Source: Pontibacillus sp. HMF3514
GTDB lineage: Bacteria > Bacillota > Bacilli > Bacillales > BH030062
Direction of reading: 5' to 3'
Length of the DNA stretch: 64,000 nt
NCBI RefSeq assembly: GCF_009858175.1
Contig: NZ_CP047393.1
Location: 3,472,001-3,536,000 of the forward strand
The notes under the pieces were generated by a model. That model did not search any database, was not told the DNA's origin, and saw only the letters and a list, made by a program, of their open reading frames with translations. The translations under genes and the position numbers were made by a program. Below, one piece after another: positions 1-10,040 of this stretch. The number at the start of each line of letters is the position of its first letter. Position 1 is the stretch's first letter.

Positions 1-392
1 TGCACTTCTGTATTTGCTTCTAATGTACAAAATCCATGGGCAAATCCTTTTGGAACAAGTAATTGCTTCTTATTATCCTCACTTAAGGTAACACCAACCC
101 ATTGACCATATGTTGGAGAACCTTTTCGAATATCGACGGCAACATCATAAACAGCCCCTCGTGTTACACGCACCAATTTTGTCTGAGCCTTTGGTGATAA
201 CTGATAATGCAACCCTCTTAACGTTCCAGTCTGTTCAGACAATGAATGATTATCTTGAATAAAATGATAATTTAACCCTGCTTCTTCAAACGCTTTTTGA
301 TTATAATTTTCCATAAAAAAACCACGGTGATCACCAAATACCTTTGGTTCTATAATGACTACACCGGGTAACTTCGTTTTAACAATATTCAT
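1..392 (-). CDS. rfbC: dTDP-4-dehydrorhamnose 3,5-epimerase, partial
   Basis: This cupin-fold enzyme epimerises dTDP-4-keto-6-deoxyglucose at C3 and C5 in dTDP-L-rhamnose synthesis. The reading frame starts at the ATG complementary to 390-392 and leaves the window at position 1, so the C-terminal part is missing. Visible family motifs include FGDHRGFF, the substrate-loop stretch TLRGLHYQ, VYDVAVDIRKGSPT and the active-site region LLVPKGFAHGF. It begins 15 bp downstream of rfbA, so the two are cotranscribed. The usual partners rfbB and rfbD are not in the window and are expected just beyond the left edge. Identification is by motif and neighbour, and is secure. Confidence 0.95.
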   Translation of the reverse strand, partial: MNIVKTKLPGVVIIEPKVFGDHRGFFMENYNQKAFEEAGLNYHFIQDNHSLSEQTGTLRGLHYQLSPKAQTKLVRVTRGAVYDVAVDIRKGSPTYGQWVGVTLSEDNKKQLLVPKGFAHGFCTLEANTEV

Positions 393-407
393 TTATATCT
401 AACCACC

Positions 408-1298
408 TTATTTAGTAGACTGTAGGGACTTTTGATGATCAGCAATTTTTAAAAGATACTTCCCATACTCATTTTTCTTCAATGGTTTAGCAAGCTCTAG
501 TAACTGCTCTGTTGATATATATCCCATTCTGTAAGCAATTTCTTCAAGACAAGCGACTTTTAACGTTTGACGTTTTTCAATTGTTTCAATAAACTGCGAA
601 GCTTCCAATAAGGATTCATGTGTCCCAGTATCCAACCAGGCGAATCCACGGCCAAGTAATTCTACATGGAGGTCTCCTGATTCAAGATAGGCTTTATTGA
701 CATCTGTAATTTCAAGCTCTCCTCGTGCAGAAGGTTTAATACTTTTAGCAATATCAACGACACGATTATCATAAAAATACAACCCTGTTACTGCATAATT
801 CGATTTTGGATTTGCTGGTTTTTCTTCAATAGAAACCGCTCGATCTTCATCATTAAAATCAACAACACCAAATCGTTCAGGATCGTTTACATAATAACCA
901 AAAACCGTAGCACCATTTTGACGATTAGCAGCTTTAAGCAAAAGATCTGTTAACCCATGACCGTAGAATATGTTGTCTCCTAAAACTAAAGCAACATTGT
1001 TATCGCCAATAAATTCTTCACCAATGATAAAAGCTTGAGCGAGACCATCTGGTGATTGCTGTACTTCGTAAGATAATGAAAGCCCTATTTCTGACCCATC
1101 CCCTAATAACTCTTCAAACCTTGAAATATCTTGTGGAGTAGATATGATTAATATTTCCTTAATACCAGCCAACATGAGTATTGATAACGGATAATAAATC
1201 ATTGGTTTATCGTAAATAGGTAACAACTGTTTTGATATTGTTCTCGTTAAAGGATAAAGACGTGTTCCACTACCTCCAGCTAGGATAATTCCCTTCAT
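408..1298 (-). CDS. rfbA: Glucose-1-phosphate thymidylyltransferase
   Basis: RfbA joins dTTP and glucose-1-phosphate to give dTDP-glucose, the first step to dTDP-L-rhamnose. The 296-residue product has the normal length of the short RmlA family. The N-terminal nucleotide-binding signature [16 protein letters not shown] is intact, followed by [18 protein letters not shown], the LGDNIFYG metal-binding segment and the EEKP motif. The C-terminal region carries the family's [12 protein letters not shown] motif. The gene lies directly upstream of rfbC and is separated from manC by a 500-bp gap with a terminator, so rfbA probably has its own promoter within 1299-1446. Product identity is essentially certain; which polymer receives the rhamnose is inferred from the adjacent cluster. 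Confidence 0.97.
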   Translation of the reverse strand: MKGIILAGGSGTRLYPLTRTISKQLLPIYDKPMIYYPLSILMLAGIKEILIISTPQDISRFEELLGDGSEIGLSLSYEVQQSPDGLAQAFIIGEEFIGDNNVALVLGDNIFYGHGLTDLLLKAANRQNGATVFGYYVNDPERFGVVDFNDEDRAVSIEEKPANPKSNYAVTGLYFYDNRVVDIAKSIKPSARGELEITDVNKAYLESGDLHVELLGRGFAWLDTGTHESLLEASQFIETIEKRQTLKVACLEEIAYRMGYISTEQLLELAKPLKKNEYGKYLLKIADHQKSLQSTK

Positions 1299-1799
1299 AA
1301 AAAAACCCCTTTATAATTTTCATTGAACTAAAAATGACTGAAAAATATTAAACTCTAATACTTCTCAGCCTAGATAAACTAACTATTTTCATTTATATAA
1401 GTCCATATATTATTTAGCAAACTGCTGTTTCAATTTTTAATTTTTTAGTAAAAATAAAAAATTCCGTAGAGAGACCTTTCCCTACAGAACGCTTTTGGTG
1501 AAAGTATTCTATTAAATAATAATAGGAAGCAAAAGAAATTTCACTACACTTATAGGATACCTTTAACCGGGAAAAATGCCCTGTCCCCATGTCCCTTTAC
1601 CATAATCACCCTAAGTCACGTTTTTTTATCATTAAAATATTCTCTCACCTGTATGAATTATAAAATATATCAATGAAAGAATTGCTACAATCTTTAAACA
1701 ATAAGATTATCCATAGTACATATTAAAAATAAACTTATAGAACATTTCAGGATTTAGCATGTGCTATCCAATTGAAATTAGATTAGAAGAATTATTCAC
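1299..1799. other. Intergenic gap between manC and rfbA
   Basis: About 500 bp without a convincing gene. It holds the terminator listed separately and, at 1579-1595, a C-rich stretch reading CCCTGTCCCCATGTCCC. Stretches of this kind (GGGACA/TGTCCC) often occur in short repeats of Bacillaceae associated with REP-type transposases, but no transposase or complete palindrome is present. On the minus strand only very short frames occur. The remaining sequence is AT-rich and should contain the rfbA promoter. Confidence 0.4.
1447..1489 (-). terminator. Rho-independent terminator after manC
   Basis: On the minus strand the stem TTCTGTAG/CTACGGAA (one G-U pair) at 1462-1489 is followed by the T-rich run TTTTTTATTTTT at 1447-1461. 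It lies 310 bp beyond the manC stop and upstream of rfbA, so it would end the long polysaccharide transcript before the rhamnose genes. Confidence 0.65.
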
Positions 1800-3191
1800 C
1801 TAATCCAATTCAAAACTATTAAACATTTGAGAATTACAATGAACCTCGACTTCTTTCCATGTCATAAATATGCGTACAATATCTTCTTCAATAAGTTGTG
1901 AACCAGTTTGTACTTCAATGAATTCTAAGTCAGTATTAGCCTTGATACCATGTTTGGCTTCAACAGGAATAATTAAAACATCTCCAGGTTTAACAATACG
2001 AATTTCATCATTTAAAGCAAATTCACCTTCACCTTTTATAATTGTCCATACTTCACTTCTAGCATAATGCTTTTGATAACTTAAACTTTTGTTAGCTTTA
2101 ACACCAACCCTTTTGGTAAGGACTTCTTTTCCATCATCAAACCTTGTGTGATCAAGAACCCTATACCATCCCCAACGTCTTTCTTCGTACATTGGACGCT
2201 GATCGAATCCTTTTAATACCTCTTTAATCTTTGGACTTGCAACTTTATCAGTAACTAATATTCCATCAGGACTGGCTGCAACAACCGTATCTTTAAGACC
2301 TAAAACGGTAATTGGAATGTCTAACTCATTTACTAGATGGATATTTGTGGAGTCTTCACTAATTACACCCTTACCAATTTGATTGGTCCCCATTTCTTCA
2401 GTTAATGTATTCCACGTCCCTAAATCCTTCCAGAAACCTTCGTACGGTAGAGTGATAATTTTTTTAGTTTTTTCTACAACTTCATAATCAAAAGAATTTT
2501 TAGGTAGAGTTGAATATTGCTTTAATAATTCTTCATAATTTATCGGTAATCCCATATCCTCTAATTTTGAGATTATATATCTAAGTTTAAAACCAAATAC
2601 ACCACAGTTCCATAAGGCTGCATTATCTATTAACTTTTCTGCTTGTTCTACTGACGGCTTTTCTTTAAAGTGACTAACCTCAATAAAATTTTTATTAAGA
2701 TCATTATTAGGTACAATATAGCCATATTTAGAAGAAGGAAAAGTTGGCTGTACTCCGATTAATGCAAGGTCCGCATTAGATGATCTTAATGCACCCTCTA
2801 AGTCCAGTACTTTATTAAAAAATTGCTCCTCTACATATGGGTCAACAGGTAATATCCCCACTACTTCATCTAAATTTGTTCCTTTAATAGAGTATAAATA
2901 CGTAGCTGCTAATGCAATGGCTGGAAAAGTATCTCTCCTTTCTGGTTCAATAATTAAAGGTACAAAAGATCCTAATTGATTATGAATCATGTCCACCTGT
3001 GCTTTGTAAGTAGCAATTATAGTAGATTCTTGTAAGTTATGGTTTCCTAATTGCCTCCAAACCCGTTCCACCATTGATTCTAATTGTCCATTTTTATTTT
3101 TTAACACTCTTAAGAATTGCTTTGATCTTGAATCATTAGAAAGTGGCCAGAGGCGCTTACCCGACCCACCAGATAATAATATTAACTCCAT
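1800..3191 (-). CDS. manC: Mannose-1-phosphate guanylyltransferase / mannose-6-phosphate isomerase (ManC type)
   Basis: This enzyme makes GDP-mannose from mannose-1-phosphate. The 463-residue length fits the bifunctional type II family. The N-terminal half is a nucleotidyltransferase with SGGSGKRLWPLS (residues 7-18), the ILPVDPYV segment near 112 and FKEKPS near 178. The C-terminal 120 residues form a cupin typical of type II phosphomannose isomerase: RRWGWYRVLD, RVGVKANKSLSYQKH, the metal-site stretch HYARSEVWTIIKGEGE and PVEAKHGI. No gmd/fcl genes are in the window, so GDP-mannose may be used directly as a mannose donor. It appears to be the last gene of the cluster before the terminator at 1447-1489. 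Confidence 0.93.
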   Translation of the reverse strand: MELILLSGGSGKRLWPLSNDSRSKQFLRVLKNKNGQLESMVERVWRQLGNHNLQESTIIATYKAQVDMIHNQLGSFVPLIIEPERRDTFPAIALAATYLYSIKGTNLDEVVGILPVDPYVEEQFFNKVLDLEGALRSSNADLALIGVQPTFPSSKYGYIVPNNDLNKNFIEVSHFKEKPSVEQAEKLIDNAALWNCGVFGFKLRYIISKLEDMGLPINYEELLKQYSTLPKNSFDYEVVEKTKKIITLPYEGFWKDLGTWNTLTEEMGTNQIGKGVISEDSTNIHLVNELDIPITVLGLKDTVVAASPDGILVTDKVASPKIKEVLKGFDQRPMYEERRWGWYRVLDHTRFDDGKEVLTKRVGVKANKSLSYQKHYARSEVWTIIKGEGEFALNDEIRIVKPGDVLIIPVEAKHGIKANTDLEFIEVQTGSQLIEEDIVRIFMTWKEVEVHCNSQMFNSFELD

Positions 3192-3358
3192 GATAATCCT
3201 CCTAAATAAAACCTTAAAATATTTCTTGAAGTAAAGAAAAGAATAGATTTGAAATAATTAAGATAATAATTAACGTTTTTTTCATCTTATAAATTTTATA
3301 TTAGTTCTAAAGTGAAATATTTAAACAATTTTCCGTGACAAACGAATATTATCAATAA

Positions 3359-4642
3359 CTACTTTTTAAATAATTTGATTATATTCCAAGGCATCTTATA
3401 TAGCTTACTAGCGATAATCCATGTAAAAATAAAAATAATTAAAAAAGCTATGCATGTGGCCATAGCAGCTCCAATTGCGCCAAATTCATTTATTAAAAAA
3501 TAGTTTAAAACTAAATTTATAACTGCGGTAACAAATGTTAAGATCATAAGATATTTTGTTTTCTGGAGGAAAAAAATATAATTAGTTACCATTTTATACA
3601 TCCCGTTAAAAGCAAAACCCAAAGCAATCCAAATAATAAACTGCCCTGCACTTCTGAATTCTTCGCCTAATAGATAAGGTAATAAAATAGGAGATAAGAA
3701 GCCAAAAACCAACGCTAGAATTAAAATTATAACAAAATACATATATGTTATTTTTATGATAGTTACTTTGTCTTTTTCTTCATTTTTTTTTAACTTACCA
3801 AAAAACCAAGGAACCCACGCTTTATTAAATGAATCTTGTGAAATTCCAATAACCATCCCTAATTGATAACCAACTGTATATACCCCTGTTGCAGAAACAC
3901 CTACCATACTTGTTACAAAAAAACGATCAGACATTGTAATAATCACTGCTCCAAGAGTGTGTGGAATTAACGGCATACCAAAATTCAAGATATGTCTGAT
4001 ATATCCTTTATTAAAACTAAAATTTATGAGTCCATCTTTTCTTAATATGATCAAACTTATTAAACCAAAGAAACAAATAGCTATAAGTTGTCCTTGAATT
4101 CGACCTTCCCAACCCATTGCTAAAATTAGGACAAAGAAAAGAGTTAAGCCAACATTTAAAGATGTTTGTAACACTTGAAATGTTCCATATTTAAGAGGTT
4201 TTACTTTTACCTGCCACATAACTAACATTACTTGATTAATTACCTGAAAAAGGGATACCAGTAAAACTGCAAATAGCCACTCTTTTGGAAAGGCTGTTAG
4301 AGACGCAAGTGGGTTTGAAATTAACCAAACAAATAATGATACGATAAGGAAACTAGTAAACAGCAATAAAAAAGCATTCCCTATATATTTAGGTAAATCT
4401 ATTTGATCTCTTTCAAAATATTGACGGTTAATTGCACCATGAATATTTATACCTATTACAGGGGTAAAAAAACCAATCATAGCAGTAAACATTGCTACTA
4501 TTCCATAATCAGTTGGTGTAAGATATCTTGTTAATATCGGTAACATAAAAAAGGGAATGGCTGCATTCAATAGATTAGCAGCCGTATAAATCCCAGATGA
4601 TCGAAGTAAAGATGATCGTATTAACATTTTCATTTTCTTCAT
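3359..4642 (-). CDS. Polysaccharide flippase, Wzx/MATE-like
   Basis: This is a 427-residue, strongly hydrophobic protein with about twelve predicted membrane segments and no cytosolic domain, matching oligosaccharide flippases of the Wzx/RfbX group. The N-terminus has the family layout (SSGIYTAANLLNAAIPFFMLPILTRYLTPTDYG), in which a first helix is followed by a conserved R-x-L-x-x-x-D-Y-G stretch. It should move undecaprenyl-linked repeat units across the cytoplasmic membrane. It lies 27 bp after the NeuB-fusion gene in the same direction, and together with the Wzy-like gene at 10041-11339 defines a Wzx/Wzy-dependent pathway. Substrate specificity cannot be read from sequence. Confidence 0.88.
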   Translation of the reverse strand: MKKMKMLIRSSLLRSSGIYTAANLLNAAIPFFMLPILTRYLTPTDYGIVAMFTAMIGFFTPVIGINIHGAINRQYFERDQIDLPKYIGNAFLLLFTSFLIVSLFVWLISNPLASLTAFPKEWLFAVLLVSLFQVINQVMLVMWQVKVKPLKYGTFQVLQTSLNVGLTLFFVLILAMGWEGRIQGQLIAICFFGLISLIILRKDGLINFSFNKGYIRHILNFGMPLIPHTLGAVIITMSDRFFVTSMVGVSATGVYTVGYQLGMVIGISQDSFNKAWVPWFFGKLKKNEEKDKVTIIKITYMYFVIILILALVFGFLSPILLPYLLGEEFRSAGQFIIWIALGFAFNGMYKMVTNYIFFLQKTKYLMILTFVTAVINLVLNYFLINEFGAIGAAMATCIAFLIIFIFTWIIASKLYKMPWNIIKLFKK

Positions 4643-4669
4643 CCTTAATTGGTTAAAAAGTCTATTTAA

Positions 4670-6919
4670 CTATGACTTAAATGCTTTTTCTAACCGATCT
4701 AGTGCTATCCAAAATCCTTCTCCACCATTTTTATGACCTTGCCAAATTTCAGGTATAAAAAATGCTTGAGGTGCATATTCTTTTAAATCTTGAGATAATG
4801 CAACAAAGTCGATATCTCCTTCTCCAATTTGAAGACCTTCCCCGTCTACACCTTTTGCATCAACAATATGTAAATGACCGGTAATAGGACCAATTTTTTT
4901 TACAAAATCTTTAAATGACCAACCAAAATAATTACAAGCTAATTTTGAGTGAGATATATCAAAACATACCCTCATATTATTTCTTTGACAAAACTCTAGT
5001 GTATCATTTGGGTGCATAAATAGATTTTGATATCTTTGACCTCCAAAATGCCATGGGAATGGAGGCATTGTTTGTGGAATAATTTCCACGCCTTCTGTAT
5101 CCAACTGAGCTAAACTTTCTTCAATTAGATTGTAATAAGCTTGTCTTTCCTCTGTTTTAAGTGGTTCATCCTTTGTAAATCCCCCCATATTGGTTACGAT
5201 CATTGGAATTGTCGACTTTTTAAAGTGTTTTTTTATTTCTCTTGTAATGTTAATTACTCTTTGCATCTCGCTTAATGTATGCTTCCGATATTCTTCATCA
5301 AGTGAACATAAATCTAACAAATGATCTCCTGCGAAAAGTTCTGGCATATGAACAACAAAATCCATATCATACTCTTCATCAAAGTAGTCTTCTAGTTTTT
5401 CATCCAAATCTTTATAACTCAAGTGGAATTCTAAAAGGTCTGGGTTTGTCTTTTCCAAAATTGATTTAAAGTCATGATATCGTACAGGTACACCCCACTT
5501 TAATGGGAAGTCATAATTTCTTGGTTTTACAGTTTCATCTAGTAAATCAGATTCGTAGAAGAAATCACCTACTTTAAAGCCTTTATTTGCTTTCTTTCCA
5601 ACTAACTCGTCTTTCCTATTTGGTTGCAGACCTTTTCCCGGACTTTTCACTTCTATCATATGTTCAAATATTACTTCTCCCTCAGATAAATCACAATTAA
5701 TCACTAGGCTTTTCGCTAGGTTTTCACGGTTAATCAACTCACCTTGTGACATTTTACGCTCCTGGGAAGTACCTAAAGCTAACTCTACTTGACGAATACC
5801 GTCTACCATGTCTTTAAACTCTTTAGGAAGAAGACTAACTTTATGATCATTCCCTTCCATATTTCTATCCATAGTAAAGTGTTTCTCAATAACCTTTGCA
5901 CCCTTTGCTACTGCCGCAATTGCTATATTAATTCCTCTTTCATGTCCTGAGTACCCAATAAAACTTCCTGTTAATTCCTTCAAGCGTGCTAGGTAGTTTA
6001 GGTTAACATCTTTAAATGGTGCTGGATAGGTGGAATTACAATGTAAAATAACATGAGGGGATCCTTCCTCATTTAATATCTCAACAGCTTCTTTAATTTC
6101 ATTCTCTGTTGACATTCCAGTTGAGCAGATTAGTGGTTTTCCTAATTTCGCCATCGTCCTCAACAGCTCATGGTTTGTTAAATCTGCTGAAGCAAGCTTA
6201 TATCCTTCCATTCCATAGTCCTCAAGGACTTCTAAACTTCTTAGGTCCCATGGGGTACAAAGTGGGAGGATACCCTTCTCCTTACAATAATCAAATACCT
6301 CAATCATCTCTGCAGTTGATAGTTGAAATTTAGACAGTAGATCAAGTGTATATTGAGACCCTAAGTCTTCACTTGCATCATTAGCATTTCCTTTATTTAT
6401 ATATAGAGAGCCTAAGTCCCTTAACTGAAATTTAGCACAATCAGCACCTGAATTTACTGCCTCATCAACAAGTGTTTTTGCAAGCTTTATACTTCCATTA
6501 TGGTTATTTCCAATCTCCGCAATAACAAAAGATGGAGACTCTTCATTTATAATAAAGCCTCCAAGTTGTATTTCCCTTGCTTTTTTCTTTGCAATTCCTA
6601 CGATCCTTCCTCTATTGTCAATAACAGGAACGAGCTCAACACTTTGTAATAGTTCTTCGATCTTACTATGAGGTTCTTCTTCATTTATAGATTTAAATGT
6701 AGTGTTTATTATTATAGATAGAGGTTGATTTAAGTCAATATCCTTTTGCTTCACAACCCAGCGTCTAAAATCACCATCTGTTAAAACACCTTGAAGAACT
6801 CCATACTTATTTACTGCAAATATTGTTCGATCTTTATTTTCACTAATCTTTTGTAGAGATTTTACTATTGGTTCATCTTTATGAATAATATATTTTTGAA
6901 TTTGTTTTTCAATAATCAT
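4670..6919 (-). CDS. Four-module fusion: CBS pair - NeuB-like nonulosonate synthase - SAF - TIM-barrel sugar isomerase/epimerase-like
   Basis: The 749-residue product combines parts usually found separately. Residues 1-118 form two CBS motifs (GVLTDGDFRRW near 45; VPVIDNRGRIVGIAKKK near 98). Residues about 128-375 are a NeuB/LegI/PseI-type synthase, which condenses phosphoenolpyruvate with an amino hexose: FVIAEIGNNHNG, KFQLRDL, STGMSTENEI, HCNSTYPAP, GYSGHERG and VIEKHFTMDR are visible. A SAF (antifreeze-like) domain follows at about 395-455. Residues about 470-749 resemble xylose-isomerase-like TIM barrels, with FDISHSKLACNY and GHLHIVDAKG near the end. The downstream gene is a CMP-nonulosonate synthetase, so a sialic-, legionaminic- or pseudaminic-type sugar is likely. 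The exact sugar and the role of the C-terminal barrel are unknown. Confidence 0.85.
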   Translation of the reverse strand: MIIEKQIQKYIIHKDEPIVKSLQKISENKDRTIFAVNKYGVLQGVLTDGDFRRWVVKQKDIDLNQPLSIIINTTFKSINEEEPHSKIEELLQSVELVPVIDNRGRIVGIAKKKAREIQLGGFIINEESPSFVIAEIGNNHNGSIKLAKTLVDEAVNSGADCAKFQLRDLGSLYINKGNANDASEDLGSQYTLDLLSKFQLSTAEMIEVFDYCKEKGILPLCTPWDLRSLEVLEDYGMEGYKLASADLTNHELLRTMAKLGKPLICSTGMSTENEIKEAVEILNEEGSPHVILHCNSTYPAPFKDVNLNYLARLKELTGSFIGYSGHERGINIAIAAVAKGAKVIEKHFTMDRNMEGNDHKVSLLPKEFKDMVDGIRQVELALGTSQERKMSQGELINRENLAKSLVINCDLSEGEVIFEHMIEVKSPGKGLQPNRKDELVGKKANKGFKVGDFFYESDLLDETVKPRNYDFPLKWGVPVRYHDFKSILEKTNPDLLEFHLSYKDLDEKLEDYFDEEYDMDFVVHMPELFAGDHLLDLCSLDEEYRKHTLSEMQRVINITREIKKHFKKSTIPMIVTNMGGFTKDEPLKTEERQAYYNLIEESLAQLDTEGVEIIPQTMPPFPWHFGGQRYQNLFMHPNDTLEFCQRNNMRVCFDISHSKLACNYFGWSFKDFVKKIGPITGHLHIVDAKGVDGEGLQIGEGDIDFVALSQDLKEYAPQAFFIPEIWQGHKNGGEGFWIALDRLEKAFKS

Positions 6920-6925
6920 ATTAAT

Positions 6926-7606
6926 TTAAACTCCTTTTAATAATGTTTCTACAACTTTAAAGTCAACAAAAGAATCAATTTCCCAACTTTCCTCTTCACT
7001 CATTTGTAACATTGAAATTTTTCCAGTTAGGCGATTCTTTTGAGACATAAGCATGTCCGTCTTTGTAATATAAATTGACCCATTTTCTCGATACCAGCGA
7101 TCAGATTCAGAAATATCTTGTCTGCGAGGACGATTTTTATAATTATATAATGCTTCAGGCTCTTCGGGGTTTTTCCAGAAAAAATGGTGGTTCTCACAAA
7201 CACTTAATAGAGAATCTGAGTTTTCACGTTCAAATAATTCGATTGCTTCTTGAATACGGCCATCTCTTCTTATTGGAGAAGTTGGTTGCAATAAAACTAC
7301 AGCATCTGGTATATAACCCTCTCGCTTTTTTAATTCCTCAACTACATGAATCATTACTGGCTCTGTTGAGGTTGAATCTTCTGCTAACCAACTTGGGCGT
7401 AAAAAAGGAACCTCTGCACCATATTCCTTACCCACTTGGGCTATTTGTTCACTATCAGTAGATAGTATTGTCCTATCTATATATGAGCATTTTAAGGACT
7501 GTTTAATTGACCAAGATATTAATGGGAACTGATTAATTAACTTAATGTTTTTATTAGGAACACCTTTAGATCCTCCACGTGCAGGTATTATTGTTAGGTA
7601 TCGCAT
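6926..7606 (-). CDS. CMP-nonulosonic acid cytidylyltransferase (NeuA/LegF/PseF family)
   Basis: The protein activates a nonulosonic acid with CTP to give the CMP-sugar donor. The start is placed at the ATG complementary to 7604-7606 because it is preceded by a GGAAGG ribosome-binding site at normal spacing and because the catalytic N-terminal motif [18 protein letters not shown] then begins at residue 3; an upstream ATG at 7645 would add 13 unconserved residues. The frame encodes 226 residues, the usual length. Other family features are [35 protein letters not shown] and RPRRQD. It sits 6 bp upstream of the NeuB fusion gene. The substrate isomer cannot be settled from sequence. Confidence 0.92.
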   Translation of the reverse strand: MRYLTIIPARGGSKGVPNKNIKLINQFPLISWSIKQSLKCSYIDRTILSTDSEQIAQVGKEYGAEVPFLRPSWLAEDSTSTEPVMIHVVEELKKREGYIPDAVVLLQPTSPIRRDGRIQEAIELFERENSDSLLSVCENHHFFWKNPEEPEALYNYKNRPRRQDISESDRWYRENGSIYITKTDMLMSQKNRLTGKISMLQMSEEESWEIDSFVDFKVVETLLKGV

Positions 7607-7718
7607 AAGCACCTTCCTTATGATTATAAGTAGTTTAATACTCATTTCTGATAATCTGAAATTGAATAATTTATAGACTTATTAGAGGTTTCTCCTTTAT
7701 ATACTTAATTAGTTATTC

Positions 7719-8231
7719 TTAATGGAATTTTTTTTCTGTTTTCAATCTTTTATAGTGTTCAATATCTCTGTAACTAAAGACTTTAGCTGGATGTCCTCCT
7801 GCAATTGCATAATCAGGAATATTGTTTACTACAACACTTCCAGCTTGTACTATCGCTCCCTCACCAATAGTAACTCCAGATAAAATTATGACCCTAGTTC
7901 CAACCCATACATTGTCTTTAATTACTACACACTTATTAATGTACGTGTCATCATACGGAATAGCTTTACCTTTATCATAATTATGAATCTGTGAAATGAT
8001 CATACATTCTTCACCTGAGTGAAAATTATCACCTATTAGTACGTCTCCACCACCGGTTATTTTCATACCATTAAAGTTAACATTATTTCCAAGGACTGTA
8101 TTAGAAGTAACAGTTGATTTTCCATTTACTTTTAATCCTTCCCCTACAGCCTTTACCCTCTTCATCACATATTTCTTATAAAGTACCTTTTTAATTTTAT
8201 TTATAGCTATTTTTAGTTTTACAATAAACAA
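7719..8231 (-). CDS. Left-handed beta-helix acyltransferase (hexapeptide-repeat)
   Basis: This 170-residue protein is a hexapeptide-repeat transferase like WcaF/CysE-type O-acetyltransferases. The repeated [LIV]-G-x-x-x pattern runs from about residue 35 to 150 (VLGNNVNFNGMKITGGGDVLIG, then VVIKDNVWVGTRVIILSGVTIGEG in pieces), with the catalytic-type histidine in SQIHNYDKG near 82 and the ending YAIAGGHPAKVFSYR typical of the family. A likely role is O- or N-acetylation of a sugar in the repeat unit. The N-terminal 25 residues are basic and hydrophobic. The acceptor is unknown. Confidence 0.85.
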   Translation of the reverse strand: MFIVKLKIAINKIKKVLYKKYVMKRVKAVGEGLKVNGKSTVTSNTVLGNNVNFNGMKITGGGDVLIGDNFHSGEECMIISQIHNYDKGKAIPYDDTYINKCVVIKDNVWVGTRVIILSGVTIGEGAIVQAGSVVVNNIPDYAIAGGHPAKVFSYRDIEHYKRLKTEKKFH

Positions 8232-8341
8232 CTGTTACCCCCCCCTGATTTCCCATTTAAAAACAAGTAATATAATTAAGCCTGTAATATTAGTTCCGCT
8301 CCAATGTTCTACCTTTAAGCTCGAGTAATTATATTTGAAGT

Positions 8342-9784
8342 TCAAGTTTTTGAGATTATTGCACCCACTTCTTTAACAATATTATCCAAACTATTATCTT
8401 TCCAAAAATAGGAGGTGTCATATTGTGCCTTATAATAGTTTAATTTATTTATATATAAACTTAAGTCATCAGCTGACTCTACTAAATTTACATAATTATT
8501 ATTATAGAGTTCTTCCATATTCTTATATCCAAAAATTTTACAAACATAAGTTTCTAACCCATAACCTAAACCCTCATATAATGCTGTTGAATAAACTCCC
8601 ACTTGTATATCGGATTTTGAGAAGTAATAATGCATTTCGCGTTTATTATTATCTATAACTTGAATATCATTACTTGTTTCCAGCCATGGATACTCTATTT
8701 TCCATCTCGCATATTCTCCTGGGTGAAGTTTATATATAATTTCATAATTATCTAGATTAATTATTTTAGATAATTCTAATGCAATCTTGCTTAACTCTTT
8801 TCCTATTGTCCCTTGTGATATAAATAATATAACCCGCTTTTTATTTCGTTTATTTATTCTTTTATTAAATAACTTAACGTTCTCTTCATAAGAGGGCCAT
8901 CCTACAACTCTCACTTTAGTATCATCTATAGGAAAATTTGTATTATACTTCCAATAATCTCCAAACAGAAACAAATATTCTGGGAATGTATATAAGTTCA
9001 TCTTTTGAGCAAAATTATAAGATACGTGGTACTTCCCCATAGTTCCATGTTGTAACTCAACAGTTGGTATACCTTTTCTTTTAGCAATATCGTTTATTGC
9101 ATATCTTGAAAGCCCATATGATACTACTTCAAGTATAATTTTGGGTTTAACTTTATTTATTATTTTGTTAAATTGTTTATAAATCACTTGATATTGTAAT
9201 AAATTATTTTCAAGTAATCTTAGCATGTATTGTTGACTGAGATTAACATTAAACTCTATATTTATCTTGTTTATTAATTTAAGGAAATTTTCCTTTTCAG
9301 TCTTAGCGACAAAACTTAATTTAAATAAACTGTTAATTATCCTTTTAAATACATACCTATTATAAATGTTATCGGTATATCTTATGTTAGTTGGAGGGAT
9401 AGGTCTATAATGCATATCGAGAAGTGGGTCTTCTAAAACTAAATAAGAATGATTTATATGCCGTATAATCTCATCGGTATATATACACTCATATAAATTC
9501 TCCTTCTTCACCCTCCTATGATGATTAAGTATCAGAATATCCTTTTCTTTTAAAAAAATTGGGCTATTAAATAAAATATTAGGTATTTGTTTTACCTTTA
9601 ATAAGGCTCTATATAATAAGCCTCTATTCTCCAATGTTGTATGCGGGGTACCAACACCGTCCTTATCTTTTTGAATCTCATCATAGACATACTTTCTTAT
9701 AATATGCCAATACCTTACACCATTGATCTCATCTGTAAACAAATCCATATCTTTCTCAAATTTCAAAAATTTTTCTAAATCCAT
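8342..9784 (-). CDS. Putative GT-B-fold glycosyltransferase or polyol-phosphate transferase
   Basis: I do not recognise an exact family for this 480-residue soluble protein. The C-terminal half has the pattern of GT-B enzymes acting on capsule or teichoic polymers: ELQHGTMGKYHVSYNF near 245, a strand-rich RVILFISQGTIGKEL near 317, the YKLHPGEYARW motif near 350 (as in CDP-glycerol transferases and capsule sialyl/polysialyltransferases) and SKSDIQVGVYSTALYEGLGYG near 394. The N-terminal half is lysine- and isoleucine-rich with no clear motif. Its place between the polymerase and the acetyltransferase supports repeat-unit assembly; transfer of the CMP-activated nonulosonate is one possibility. 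Confidence 0.6.
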   Translation of the reverse strand: MDLEKFLKFEKDMDLFTDEINGVRYWHIIRKYVYDEIQKDKDGVGTPHTTLENRGLLYRALLKVKQIPNILFNSPIFLKEKDILILNHHRRVKKENLYECIYTDEIIRHINHSYLVLEDPLLDMHYRPIPPTNIRYTDNIYNRYVFKRIINSLFKLSFVAKTEKENFLKLINKINIEFNVNLSQQYMLRLLENNLLQYQVIYKQFNKIINKVKPKIILEVVSYGLSRYAINDIAKRKGIPTVELQHGTMGKYHVSYNFAQKMNLYTFPEYLFLFGDYWKYNTNFPIDDTKVRVVGWPSYEENVKLFNKRINKRNKKRVILFISQGTIGKELSKIALELSKIINLDNYEIIYKLHPGEYARWKIEYPWLETSNDIQVIDNNKREMHYYFSKSDIQVGVYSTALYEGLGYGLETYVCKIFGYKNMEELYNNNYVNLVESADDLSLYINKLNYYKAQYDTSYFWKDNSLDNIVKEVGAIISKT

Positions 9785-10040
9785 ATATTCACCTCATGAA
9801 ATCCAACAATCATTATTAAGTATTTAAAGGATTCAATACATATGTAAAAAAATCCGCTCAAAAAAGTTCAAAACATTTTTTCCTAGTAGCTTTGAACTTA
9901 ACAACCTTATTTATTCGGACTTTTTTCTAGTAACTACAATTCGGATTTATTTAATTATTTAAACTAACAACAATTAAATAATATTTACTAACTATAACTA
10001 TTAGTAGACTATGCTATACCAATAGGTTATTTTTAACATA

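Noticed and set aside
1560-1610. Possible REP/IS200-type element from the CCCTGTCCCC motif
   Set aside because: Only one C-rich stretch is present; no inverted partner and no transposase, so it is noted but not called as a mobile element.
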